64,000 nucleotides of DNA from Pseudomonas putida (GCF_001636055.1 NZ_CP011789.1:806001-870000); one strand, 5' to 3'. Shown: positions 54,698-62,820, counted from the stretch's first letter. Notes: generated by a model not told the origin, from the letters alone. Translations and numbers: made by a program.

Positions 54698-55468
54698 ATG
54701 AGTACGAAAGTCATCAGCCTGGTTTCCATCGGTGCCCACCCCAGCTCTCGCCGCGCCCGCCGCGCCGAGCAGGATGCACGCGCCGTCGAATTGGGCTTGC
54801 AGCTGGCTGGGGATAACTTGCAGGTGGTGCATGCCGGCGACCCGCGCGAAGAGGCCCTGCGCGCCTATCTGGGTATGGGCCTGGAGCATCTGGATGTCCT
54901 CGAGCAGCCTGCGGGGGCCGATGTGCTGGGGGTACTGGGGGATTACCTGCGCGATGCCGGTGCCCAGTTGGTGCTCACCGGCAGCCAGGCCGAGACGGGT
55001 GAAGGCTCGGGCATGTTGCCGTTTCTGCTGGCCGAGCGGCTGGGCTGGCCGTTGGTGGTGGGCCTGGCCGAGGTGGAATCGATCGAGAATGGCACCGCCC
55101 AGGTCCTGCAAGCCTTGCCGCGCGGTCAACGACGCCGGTTGAAGGTGCGCCTGCCGTTGCTGGCGACTGTGGATAACGCGGCGCCCAAGCCGCGCCAGAG
55201 CGCCTTTGGCCCTGCACGGCGGGGTGTGCTGGCGGCGCGTAACGTGGCGGTGGTGGAGGATCAGTTGCTCGAAGGCGACGCCTTGCAGCCTGCCCGCCCG
55301 CGGCCCAAGCGGCTCAAGGTGATCAAGGCCAAGAGCGGTGCCGACCGGATGAAGGCGGCCACGGCCAAGGCCAGCGGTGGCGGCGGCAAGGTGCTCAAGG
55401 ATGTTTCTCCACAGGAGGGCGCCGAGGCGATCCTCAAGTTGTTGGTGGAGGAAGGCGTGTTGCGCTGA
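54698..55468 (+). CDS. Electron transfer flavoprotein beta-subunit-like (dgc operon)
   Basis: 256 residues, 10 bases after the alpha-like gene. The ETF-beta pattern is recognisable (VHAGDPREEALRAYLGMGLEHLDVLEQ, VLTGSQAETGEGSGMLPFLLAERLGWP), with a diverged AMP-binding region. A Lys/Gly-rich tail (about 195-235, KRLKVIKAKSGADRMKAATAKASGGGG) resembles the ETF-beta recognition loop plus linker. Last gene of the dgc operon. Confidence 0.88.
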   Translation: MSTKVISLVSIGAHPSSRRARRAEQDARAVELGLQLAGDNLQVVHAGDPREEALRAYLGMGLEHLDVLEQPAGADVLGVLGDYLRDAGAQLVLTGSQAETGEGSGMLPFLLAERLGWPLVVGLAEVESIENGTAQVLQALPRGQRRRLKVRLPLLATVDNAAPKPRQSAFGPARRGVLAARNVAVVEDQLLEGDALQPARPRPKRLKVIKAKSGADRMKAATAKASGGGGKVLKDVSPQEGAEAILKLLVEEGVLR

Positions 55469-55670
55469 CTGGTTGGGGCTTGTAGGAGCGGGCTTGCCCG
55501 CGAAAAGAACACCGCACTGCCTGGCACGGGCTACGCCCGTGTTCGCGGGACAAGTCGCAGCGGCGAACCGCCGCTCCCACTGGGATTGGGCTGGCTTCTA
55601 GATTTTGAACAAGACATCTGTCCCCAGAGGTACCGCACCCGCCGTACGTCTGGTCTTCACCAGGACGAGA
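55469..55670. repeat. REP-type hairpins at the end of the dgc operon
   Basis: A REP copy (about 55481-55506, TGTAGGAGCGGGCTTGCCCG) and a second-type element (about 55541-55583, GTTCGCGGGACAAGTCGCAG...). No T-tract terminator is obvious. No gene. Confidence 0.75.
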
Positions 55671-55698
55671 GTTGCCCACCAAATCTGTTCGCGACCCT

Positions 55699-55707
55699 GT
55701 GAATAAA
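55699..55707 (-). promoter_or_regulatory. DnaA box, one mismatch (module 1)
   Basis: TGTGAATAA, one base off TGTGGATAA. Confidence 0.5.
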
Positions 55708-55846
55708 GTGTTCGCGCTTCTCTACAGCCCTTTGAAATCAAAGCCTGTAGGGGATTGATCAAAAAACATACAGCCCGCTTCGTGAATCGTCCGTGGCAAT
55801 CACCGGCCATTCCCATGATGTTTCCCACAATCACTGTTGGCGGCTC

Positions 55847-55855
55847 TGTGGATAA
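55847..55855 (-). promoter_or_regulatory. Perfect DnaA box (module 2)
   Basis: TGTGGATAA, the exact complement of the R-type box TTATCCACA. Confidence 0.7.
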
Positions 55856-55971
55856 TATGTTGGGCAACCGCTAGATGCCTTGATTTCATTGGCCTGCAAG
55901 ATAATGATCAATAATTGATCAAAACCCCGATGATCACTCTCAAGATCATGATTGATAAGGCTCCTGGGCCA

Positions 55972-55980
55972 TTATCCACA
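55972..55980 (+). promoter_or_regulatory. Perfect DnaA box, opposite orientation
   Basis: TTATCCACA between modules 2 and 3, facing the other way. Confidence 0.7.
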
Positions 55981-56029
55981 GCACTTTTCCAACAATCCTG
56001 CATGTGCCCACAAAATCTGTTGGCGTATC

Positions 56030-56038
56030 TGTGGACAA
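56030..56038 (-). promoter_or_regulatory. DnaA box, one mismatch (module 3)
   Basis: TGTGGACAA, one base off the consensus. Confidence 0.55.
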
Positions 56039-56156
56039 GGTGTTCGATATTGCCTGCAGGCCTTTGAATCAAAGGCTTGCAAGGATTTGATCAAATAATG
56101 ATCAATCGGCTTTCGGCAGATATTCGATTCCTGTCCACAACCCATCTGAACAACTC

Positions 56157-56165
56157 TGTGGATAA
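56157..56165 (-). promoter_or_regulatory. Perfect DnaA box (module 4)
   Basis: TGTGGATAA followed by CATGTTCAG; last box before the gbcA terminator. Confidence 0.7.
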
Positions 56166-56193
56166 CATGTTCAGTTCCTCTGGATTGCAATGT

Positions 56194-56229
56194 AAAACGC
56201 CACGGCCGATCACTCGGTCGTGGCGTTTA
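56194..56229 (-). terminator. Intrinsic terminator of gbcA
   Basis: AAACGCCACGGCCGA, short loop, TCGGTCGTGGCGTTT; on the minus strand it follows the stop at 56247 and ends in TTTTACA. Confidence 0.88.
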
Positions 56230-56246
56230 TCACCCTCCGTGAAGGC

Positions 56247-57539
56247 TTACTGAACCTTGACTTCCTTCAGGTATGGCGCGGGCTCTGCACCCAGGTTGGC
56301 CAGGACGCGGTTGCTGTACCAGTCGATGAAGTTGACCACACCGAACTCGTAGGTCTTGGAGTACGGGCCCGGCTGGTAGGCGGTGGAGTTGATCCCGCGC
56401 TGGTTCTCTTCGGCCAGGCGGCGGTCCTGGTCGTTGGTGGCGTCCCACACCTTGCGCATCTGCTCAGGGTCGTAATCGACGCCTTCGACGGCATCCTTGT
56501 GCACCAGCCACTTGGTGGTGACCATGGTTTCCTGGGCGCTGATCGGCCACACCGTGAAGACGATCATGTGGTCGCCCATGCAGTGGTTCCAGGAGTGCGG
56601 CAGGTGCAGGATGCGCATCGAACCCAGGTCGGGGTTCTTGATGCGGCCCATGAGCTTCTTGCACGCCTGCTTGCCGTCCATGGTCATCGATACGGTGCCC
56701 TTGAGCAGCGGCATGCGCACGATGCGGTTACGCAGGCCATGGCTTTTGTGCAGGTACGGAATCTTCTCGGCTTCCCAGGCAGCGGCGGACGCGGCGACGT
56801 GGTCCTTGAACGCCTGGTCGGCGCGCGGATCGTTGGTGTCGTCCCACTCCAGCAGGGTCTTGAGCAATTCGGGGTGCGAACCGTTGCAGTGGTAGCACTC
56901 GCGGTTGTTTTCCAGGACCAGCTTCCAGTTGGCCTTTTCCATCAAGGTGGTCTGCACGGCCACCTTGGCGTTCTCCATGTCGTACGGTTCCATGTAGTGG
57001 TCGAGCGTGGCGAGGAACTCGTCGATGGCCGGCGGATTTTCCGCCAGGCTGATGAAGATATAGCCGCCAGCGGTCTTCACGTTGATCGGCTTGAGGCCGT
57101 ACTGGTTCATGTCGAAGTCGGCGCCCATCTCGGTGCCGGCGAACAGCAGGCGGCCGTCGAGCTCGTAGGTCCACTGGTGGTATGGGCACACCAGCTTGGC
57201 CACCTTGCCCTTGTCGCTGACGCACAGGCGCGAACCGCGGTGGCGGCAGACGTTGTGGAAGGCGTGCACCTTGCCTTCGGTGCCGCGAATCACGATCACC
57301 GGGTTCTTGCCGATCTGCAGGGTCAGGTAGTTGCCTTTCGCCGGAATCTCGCAGGTCATTCCCGCGATCAGCCACTCCTTGTGGAAGATCTCCTGCATGT
57401 CGATCTGGAACAGGCGCTCGTCGCAGTAGAACGGCTGCGGCAGCGAGTAGGTCCGCTCGCGGGTCTGCAGCATCTCGGCGGTGGCCTTGCGTGCAGGTTC
57501 CAGTGGATCGCCCAGGCTCAGGGTTGCGGTGACGTCCAT
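56247..57539 (-). CDS. gbcA: Glycine betaine monooxygenase, Rieske oxygenase subunit GbcA
   Basis: 430 residues. The Rieske [2Fe-2S] ligands are Cys98 and His100 (NVCRHRGSRLC), Cys118 and His121 (CPYHQWTYELDG). The mononuclear iron site is in NNRECYHCNGSHPEL (His217 and His222) with the third ligand near the C-terminal half. It oxidises one N-methyl of glycine betaine, yielding dimethylglycine and formaldehyde. It is divergent from its reductase gbcB. Confidence 0.96.
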   Translation of the reverse strand: MDVTATLSLGDPLEPARKATAEMLQTRERTYSLPQPFYCDERLFQIDMQEIFHKEWLIAGMTCEIPAKGNYLTLQIGKNPVIVIRGTEGKVHAFHNVCRHRGSRLCVSDKGKVAKLVCPYHQWTYELDGRLLFAGTEMGADFDMNQYGLKPINVKTAGGYIFISLAENPPAIDEFLATLDHYMEPYDMENAKVAVQTTLMEKANWKLVLENNRECYHCNGSHPELLKTLLEWDDTNDPRADQAFKDHVAASAAAWEAEKIPYLHKSHGLRNRIVRMPLLKGTVSMTMDGKQACKKLMGRIKNPDLGSMRILHLPHSWNHCMGDHMIVFTVWPISAQETMVTTKWLVHKDAVEGVDYDPEQMRKVWDATNDQDRRLAEENQRGINSTAYQPGPYSKTYEFGVVNFIDWYSNRVLANLGAEPAPYLKEVKVQ

Positions 57540-57835
57540 CGTTATATCCTCAAGGCCGTTGTCGGCCGGCGAAAGGTGGCTAATCGTTGTTGTGGTTGGC
57601 GCAAGGCTGTCAGCGAAAGAACAGCGGTTCTATTTGCCGAGGAGTGTGCGTTCGCGCCGTTCGCGAACCATATCCATGGGCGACATGGCCGAATCGAATT
57701 CCGACGCGCCAGCCCTTGTACCTCGGGGCTGGTCGCGATAAGCACGCCGATGTCGCGGATGGGAATGTGCGACGTCTCGGCGTTGCGCATTATCGCAGCC
57801 ATAAGAAGGCCGATAGTCGGCTGCTGGAGAAGAAC
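57540..57835. promoter_or_regulatory. Divergent gbcA/gbcB control region with GGTCGC...TGTCGC repeat
   Basis: GGTCGC at 57731-57736 and TGTCGC at 57751-57756 (14-base spacer, 20-base period) resemble the cbcX repeat, and GCGACA occurs inverted at 57680-57685. GGAG at 57826-57829 precedes the gbcB ATG. Likely GbdR-controlled. Confidence 0.5.
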
Positions 57836-58936
57836 ATGTCCGAAACCTTCCTCAATCCGGTCACCACCCAGACCTGGGCCAACGGCCGCCACATCGTGCG
57901 CTGCGTCAAGGTCATCCAGGAGACCTGGGACGTGCGCACCTTCTGCTTCATGGCCGACCAGCCGATCATGTTCTTCTTCAAGCCGGGCCAGTTCGTGACG
58001 CTGGAGCTGGAGATCGAAGGCAAGCCGGTGATGCGTTCCTACACCATCTCCAGCTCGCCTTCAGTCCCCTACAGCTTCTCGATCACGGTCAAGCGTGTGC
58101 CTGGCGGGCTGGTGTCGAACTTCCTCCACGACACCTTGCACGAAGGCGCAGAGCTTCCCGTGCACGGCCCGGTGGGGTTGTTCAACGCCATCGACTTCCC
58201 GGCCAACAAGGCGCTGTACCTCTCCGGCGGCGTCGGCATCACCCCGGTGATGTCCATGGCGCGCTGGTTCTACGACACCAACGCCAATGTCGACATGGTC
58301 TTCGTGCACAGTGCCCGCTCACCCAAGGACATCATCTATCACCGCGAGCTGGAACACATGGCCTCGCGCATTCCCAACTTCAGCCTGCACATCATTTGCG
58401 AGAAGCACGGCTTGGGCGAGCCCTGGGCGGGCTATCGCGGCTACCTGAACCAACGGCTGATGGAGCTTATCGCGCCGGATTACCTCGAGCGGGTGATCTT
58501 CTGCTGTGGCCCGACGCCCTACATGAACGCGGTCAAGCGCATGCTCGAAGCGGTCGGCTTCGACATGAAGAACTACCACGAGGAATCGTTCGGTGCGACG
58601 CCGGCCGAGGCCAAGGCCGATGCGGTCGAGCACGCCGAAGCGGCCGCCGAGGCGCCGGAAGTGGATGTGGCCGACCTCAACCTGGTGGAGTTCGTCGGCA
58701 GCGAGAAGAGCATCCGCATCGCCCCGGGCGAGACGGTGCATGCGGCGGCGGCGAAGGTCGGGCTGATGATTCCCAAGGCCTGCGGCATGGGCATTTGCGG
58801 CACCTGCAAGGTGCTCAAGCTCGGCGGTGAGGTAGAGATGGACCACAACGGCGGGATCACCGAGGAAGACGAAGCCGAAGGGTACATCCTGTCATGCTGC
58901 AGCGTGCCCAAGGGGGATGTGCGGATCGAGTATTGA
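57836..58936 (+). CDS. gbcB: Glycine betaine monooxygenase reductase GbcB
   Basis: 366 residues. An FNR-type flavin domain (about 20-115, RSYTISSSP for FAD) and NAD domain (GGVGITPVMSMARWFYD, CGPTPYMNAVKRML) are followed by a linker rich in Ala/Glu (about 265-290) and a C-terminal plant-type [2Fe-2S] ferredoxin domain (PKACGMGICGTCKVLKLGG ... LSCCS). It delivers NADH electrons to GbcA. Start ATG 57836 by ribosome site and family N-terminus MSETFLNPVTTQTW. Confidence 0.95.
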   Translation: MSETFLNPVTTQTWANGRHIVRCVKVIQETWDVRTFCFMADQPIMFFFKPGQFVTLELEIEGKPVMRSYTISSSPSVPYSFSITVKRVPGGLVSNFLHDTLHEGAELPVHGPVGLFNAIDFPANKALYLSGGVGITPVMSMARWFYDTNANVDMVFVHSARSPKDIIYHRELEHMASRIPNFSLHIICEKHGLGEPWAGYRGYLNQRLMELIAPDYLERVIFCCGPTPYMNAVKRMLEAVGFDMKNYHEESFGATPAEAKADAVEHAEAAAEAPEVDVADLNLVEFVGSEKSIRIAPGETVHAAAAKVGLMIPKACGMGICGTCKVLKLGGEVEMDHNGGITEEDEAEGYILSCCSVPKGDVRIEY

Positions 58937-58950
58937 TCCGTTGCACCGTA

Positions 58951-58983
58951 CCTGCAGGAGCGGCGAACCGCCTCTCCTGCAGG
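58951..58983. repeat. CCTGCAGG-flanked hairpin
   Basis: CCTGCAGGAG, GCGGCGAACCGC, CTCTCCTGCAGG: stem of 10 with a small central stem. Lies between convergent gbcB and the chemoreceptor; possible terminator or second-type REP. Confidence 0.6.
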
Positions 58984-58993
58984 ATTTGCGTGT

Positions 58994-60613
58994 TCAGGTC
59001 CTGAACCGCGCCACCAACCCGTTCAGATCCACCGCCAGACGTGACAGCTCGGCGCTGGCCATGCTGGTCTGGTGTGCGCCGGTCGCGCTCTGCACCGACA
59101 GGTCATTGATGTTCACCAGGTTGCGGTCCACTTCGCGGGCCACCTGGGCCTGTTCCTCGGCGGCGCTGGCGATCACCAGATTGCGTTCGTTGATCTGCGC
59201 CACGGCGCTGGTGATGGTGTCCAATGCAAGGCCAGCGCCGCGAGCGATGTTCAGGGTCGATTCGGCTCGATCGGTACTGGTGCGCATCGATTCCACCGCA
59301 TGCTCGGTGCCGCCCTGGATGCTGCCGATCATCCGCTCGATCTCGCTGGTCGACTGCTGGGTGCGGTGAGCCAATGCCCGCACCTCGTCGGCTACCACCG
59401 CGAAGCCCCGTCCAGCTTCACCGGCACGTGCCGCTTCGATGGCGGCGTTGAGTGCCAGCAGGTTGGTCTGGTCGGCCAGGCCGCGGATCACGTCCAGCAC
59501 CTTGCCGATATCGCGGGACTGCCCGGCCAGGTCCTCGATCAGCCTGGCGGTGGTCTGCACGTCGCTGCTCATGCGCTCGATGGCACCGACCGTCTCGATC
59601 ACCAGGTCGCGGCCATCGCCAGCGGAGCGGCTGGCTTCACCCGAGGCCTCCGAGGTGCTGACGGCATTGCGTGCGACCTCTTCGACAGCGCTGGTCATCT
59701 CGGTAACCGCAGTCGCTGCCTGCTGGATCTCGTTGTTCTGCTGGGCAAGGCCGCGCGCGCTTTCGTCGGTGACGCTGTTGAGCTCCTCGGCGGCCGAGGC
59801 GAGCTGGGTGGCAGAGCCTGCGATCAGTTGCAGGGTGTCGCGCAGCTTGTCCTGCATCTTGGCCATGGCCTGCAGCAGACGAGCGGCTTCGTCGGTGCCG
59901 TCGGTGGTGACGCGTTGGGTGAGGTCGCCTTCGGCGATCTGCTCGGCGGCGCGCAGGGCGTCGTCGATCGGACCCACGATGCTGCGAGTCAGGATCAGGG
60001 CGAACAGCAGTGTGAGCACCGTGGCAGCGACCAGCAGGCCGATCACCAGCATGAAGGCACTGTCGTACTGGCGTGCGGCTTCCTCGTTGGTCTTGCGCGT
60101 CTGCGCGGTGTTGATCTGCAGCAGGTGTTCCATGGCCTTGTTGATCTGGTCCGAGTTGGCCAGCAGGTCGCGGTTGAGCATCTCGCGCATAGGGTCGAGC
60201 TGGCCGGCCTGGCTCAGGCTGCGCATGCGCGCTTCGAGCTGGCGGTACTGGGTCAGCAACTGGCCGAACTGGTCGAATGCGGCCTGTTCCTCAGGCTCGG
60301 CGATCAGTGGTGCGTAGGCGCTGCGGGCCTTGTCGATCTGGGCGTTGCGTTCGTCCATCAGGCGAATGGTATCGGCCTGGGATTCCCGGTTGACCAGCAG
60401 GCGATAGGACAGGGTGCGCAGGCGCAGGTTGAGCGCGGTCATTTCATCCAGCAGCTTGATACTCGGGACATTGACCTGCTCGATGATGATGCCCGCCTGC
60501 CGGATGTTGCCCATCTGGATGAGGGAAAAAATACCCAGGCTAAGCATCAGCACACCGATCAGGGAAAAGCCGAGCAGGGCGCGTGGGGCGATATTCAGAT
60601 TGCGTAGGGACAT
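58994..60613 (-). CDS. Methyl-accepting chemotaxis protein with 4-helix-bundle sensor
   Basis: 539 residues. Membrane helix 1 about 11-33, periplasmic domain about 34-187 with a long helical 4HB_MCP pattern, membrane helix 2 about 188-210, HAMP (about 211-265), and a signalling domain with the conserved hairpin [38 protein letters not shown]. No CheR-docking pentapeptide at the end. Ligand unknown; its place next to betaine catabolism makes a quaternary amine or its product a reasonable guess only. Confidence 0.92.
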   Translation of the reverse strand: MSLRNLNIAPRALLGFSLIGVLMLSLGIFSLIQMGNIRQAGIIIEQVNVPSIKLLDEMTALNLRLRTLSYRLLVNRESQADTIRLMDERNAQIDKARSAYAPLIAEPEEQAAFDQFGQLLTQYRQLEARMRSLSQAGQLDPMREMLNRDLLANSDQINKAMEHLLQINTAQTRKTNEEAARQYDSAFMLVIGLLVAATVLTLLFALILTRSIVGPIDDALRAAEQIAEGDLTQRVTTDGTDEAARLLQAMAKMQDKLRDTLQLIAGSATQLASAAEELNSVTDESARGLAQQNNEIQQAATAVTEMTSAVEEVARNAVSTSEASGEASRSAGDGRDLVIETVGAIERMSSDVQTTARLIEDLAGQSRDIGKVLDVIRGLADQTNLLALNAAIEAARAGEAGRGFAVVADEVRALAHRTQQSTSEIERMIGSIQGGTEHAVESMRTSTDRAESTLNIARGAGLALDTITSAVAQINERNLVIASAAEEQAQVAREVDRNLVNINDLSVQSATGAHQTSMASAELSRLAVDLNGLVARFRT

Positions 60614-60882
60614 GACGTCGAGATCCGGAGGGAAGGCTCGCGTCCATGCGAAGGAATTTGACCTACCTGCCTATCGGTCGGAACGCACGAGTCTTTAGGC
60701 AACGGGGGGCTAAACGAGGATTTACACTCGTTCTTCCTGACAGGCGGTTGATCCAGGCCGGAACAAGGTGCCCGCAAGCCTGTCAATCTGCCGGAACACA
60801 CCCTCCCTTACCTGATTTTTAATGGCGGGGGCGCGAGCTTTTCTTTATCGTGTGCGCCCTTTGCAACAACCGAGATAGACGC

Positions 60883-61113
60883 ATGTTGGAAGCATCCCTG
60901 AATCAACTGGAGCAACTGGTCGGCGACCTGATGCACAAGAACGCGCAACTGACCGAGCAGAACCAGAAGCTCGATCAGGAACTGGCCCAGGCCAAGGAAG
61001 AGAACGAGACCCTGCAGCTGTCGCTGATGGAGCAGGAAGAGAAGCACGGCGCTACCGCCGCACGTATCCAGGCGCTGGTCGAGCGTGCCAGTGCAGGTGT
61101 CGTAGGCGCATGA
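60883..61113 (+). CDS. Small coiled-coil protein paired with ZapA-like gene
   Basis: 76 residues, starts MLEASLNQLEQLVGDLMHKNAQL; the body is a continuous heptad coiled coil (LTEQNQKLDQELAQAKEENETLQLSLMEQEE). It resembles the short coiled-coil protein (TIGR02449 type) that accompanies zapA in gammaproteobacteria. It overlaps the next gene by four bases (ATGA). The upstream frame to 60850 is a less likely start. Confidence 0.75.
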   Translation: MLEASLNQLEQLVGDLMHKNAQLTEQNQKLDQELAQAKEENETLQLSLMEQEEKHGATAARIQALVERASAGVVGA

Positions 61114-61412
61114 GACTGCAAGCGCAGCCGATCAATGTGGTGAACATTCTCGGCACCGACTACTCGCTGAAGGCGCCCGAGGGCCAGGAAGAGACGCTCT
61201 CGCAGGCCGTGCGCATGCTCAACGTCGCTCTGGCCGAGACCAAGCGCAACTACCCCACATTGATCGGCGACAAGTTGCTGGTGCTGGCGGCTTTGAACCT
61301 GTGCTCCAAGCAGATCGAGTTGCAGCGCGAGCACGCGCAGACGCTGGAGCGCACCCAGGCGAAGGTGGATGCTGCGGTGGACGCTATCGCCCGGACCATT
61401 GGCAAGGCCTGA
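61110..61412 (+). CDS. ZapA-like cell-division protein
   Basis: 100 residues. INVVNILGTDYSLKAPEGQEETLSQAVRMLNVALAETKRNYPTLIGDKLLVLAALNLCSKQ has the ZapA layout: a beta-rich N-terminus followed by a coiled coil (about 50-100). ZapA stabilises FtsZ bundles. The usual zapA neighbours (6S RNA, ygfA, pepP) are absent here: the gap behind it is too short for a 6S RNA and the next gene is L-threonine aldolase, so this may be a second, diverged ZapA. Confidence 0.72.
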   Translation: MRLQAQPINVVNILGTDYSLKAPEGQEETLSQAVRMLNVALAETKRNYPTLIGDKLLVLAALNLCSKQIELQREHAQTLERTQAKVDAAVDAIARTIGKA

Positions 61413-61509
61413 ACCCTTCCCGAGGCAGGATGACTGTCCTGCTGATGATCTTGAACTGACGCGTTTTGCGGGGAGTGGGACAGCCCGCTCCCGCCGCCAG
61501 CCTTCTCGC

Positions 61510-62550
61510 TTAGCCGTTGATGATCGCGTGGATATCCGCCGCCAGCTCTCGCACGCGTGCTTCCTGGGTATCCCATGAGCACATGAAACGTGCGCCGCCG
61601 CTGCCAATGAAGGTATAGAAGCGCCAGCCCTTGTTACGCAGGGCCTCGATGGCGAACTCCGGCAGTTGCAGGAACACCCCGTTGGCCTCCACCGGGAACA
61701 TCAGCTCGACACCCGGCAGGTCACTGACCAGCGACGCCAGCAACTGCGCGCAGTGGTTGGCATGTCGTGCGTGACGCAACCAGGCGCCGTCTTCCAGCAG
61801 CCCGACCCAGGGCGCCGACAAGAAGCGCATCTTCGAGGCCAGTTGCCCGGCCTGCTTGCAGCGGTAGTCGAAGTCTTCGGCCAGTTCGCGGTTGAAGAAC
61901 AGGATCGCCTCGCCCACCGCCATGCCGTTCTTGGTGCCCCCGAAGCACAGTACATCGACGCCCGCCTTCCAGGTCAGCTCCGCCGGCGAACAGCCGAGGA
62001 ACGCACAGGCGTTGGAGAAGCGTGCGCCGTCCATGTGCAGGTTCAGGCCCAGTTCCTTGCAGGTGGCGCTGATCGCCTTGAGCTCGTCGGGGCGATACAC
62101 GCTGCCGACTTCGGTGGCCTGGGTGATGGTGACCACGCGCGGCTTCGGATAGTGGATGTCCTGGCGTTTGAGCGCGACCTCGCGGATCGAGTCCGGGGTC
62201 AGCTTGCCGTTGACGCTGCGTGCGGTCAGCAGCTTTGAACCGTTGGAAAAGAACTCCGGCGCGCCGCATTCGTCGGTCTCGACGTGGGCGGTCTCGGAGC
62301 AGATCACGCTGTGGTAGCTCTGGCACAGCGAGGCCAGGGCCAGGGAGTTGGCGGCGGTGCCGTTGAAGGCGAAGAATACCTCGCAGTCGGTCTCGAACAG
62401 CTTGCGGAAGTATTCCGAGGCGCGTTCGGTCCACTGATCGTCGCCGTAGGCGCGCTCATGGCCCTGGTTGGCCTTTTCCATCGCCGCCCAGGCTTCGGGG
62501 CAGATGCCGGAATAGTTGTCGCTGGCGAATTGTTGGTTGTTATCGGTCAT
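61510..62550 (-). CDS. ltaE: Low-specificity L-threonine aldolase
   Basis: 346 residues from ATG 62550. PLP enzyme of the beta-eliminating lyase group: SDNYSGICPEAWAAM, FAFNGTAANSLALASLC, NLHMDGARFSNACAFLG and the PLP Lys in VLCFGGTKNGMAVGEAILFF. It cleaves threonine/allo-threonine to glycine and acetaldehyde. Divergent from glyA, so both glycine-serine enzymes share a control region. Confidence 0.93.
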   Translation of the reverse strand: MTDNNQQFASDNYSGICPEAWAAMEKANQGHERAYGDDQWTERASEYFRKLFETDCEVFFAFNGTAANSLALASLCQSYHSVICSETAHVETDECGAPEFFSNGSKLLTARSVNGKLTPDSIREVALKRQDIHYPKPRVVTITQATEVGSVYRPDELKAISATCKELGLNLHMDGARFSNACAFLGCSPAELTWKAGVDVLCFGGTKNGMAVGEAILFFNRELAEDFDYRCKQAGQLASKMRFLSAPWVGLLEDGAWLRHARHANHCAQLLASLVSDLPGVELMFPVEANGVFLQLPEFAIEALRNKGWRFYTFIGSGGARFMCSWDTQEARVRELAADIHAIING

Positions 62551-62820
62551 GACGCCTGTCCTTTTTACGACGCAAGGCAGCACTCTAAACCATCGATTCA
62601 GCAGTTGCCTATACAAGCCGGGTGTGGGGTGTCAGTGCCGGCTTCTTGGCGGACAAGCCCGCTCCTGCAGGGGCATCACGGTCCCTGCACCACAATGTCG
62701 TAAACGCGCCATTGCAAGGCGCGCGCAGGCATCTGTGCCCCCCGGCCCAGTCATACCATCGCTGCATAGGGTGAGAAGACCCTCATCAGACAAGAAGCGA
62801 TCGCTGCCGGGAGAAACACG
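62551..62820. promoter_or_regulatory. Divergent ltaE/glyA region
   Basis: No gene. A degenerate REP half (GGACAAGCCCGCTCCTGCAG near 62650), a small hairpin GGGT/ACCC near 62769-62782, and GGGAG near 62808-62812 as glyA ribosome site. I looked for a glycine-riboswitch core and saw none. Confidence 0.4.

Larger units (their letters stand above)
55671..56193. repeat. About 3.5 imperfect tandem modules with DnaA boxes, palindromes and TGATCA sites
   Basis: Four starts are recognisable, at about 55671, 55820, 56002 and 56131, spaced 127-183 bases. Each full module runs CCCACAA-N-CTGTT, then a DnaA box (TGTGGATAA or a one-base variant), TGTT, then a palindrome and TGATCA pairs. The palindrome is GCCTTTGA-A-TCAAAGGC at 56060-56076 and CTTTGA-AA-TCAAAG at 55730-55743, decayed in module 2. 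TGATCA occurs at 55756, 55905, 55916, 55931, 56088 and 56099. No protein gene fits. It resembles a replication origin or DnaA-binding locus, without dnaA beside it. Confidence 0.75.

Noticed and set aside
55597..56190. Two short minus-strand frames (89 and 72 codons) within the DnaA-box array
   Set aside because: They run across the repeat modules, have no ribosome site and resemble each other only because the DNA repeats.
55469..56246. Chromosomal oriC itself
   Set aside because: DnaA boxes are present, but dnaA, dnaN, recF, gyrB, rpmH and rnpA are absent, and the flanking genes belong to betaine catabolism. I keep it as an origin-like or DnaA-binding locus only.
61413..61509. 6S RNA (ssrS) behind the ZapA-like gene
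   Set aside because: Only 97 bases are available, about half of a 6S RNA, and the expected long imperfect hairpin is not visible.
62551..62820. Glycine riboswitch in front of glyA
   Set aside because: No conserved aptamer core was recognisable, and the only stem near the start is 4 bp. Absence is by eye only.
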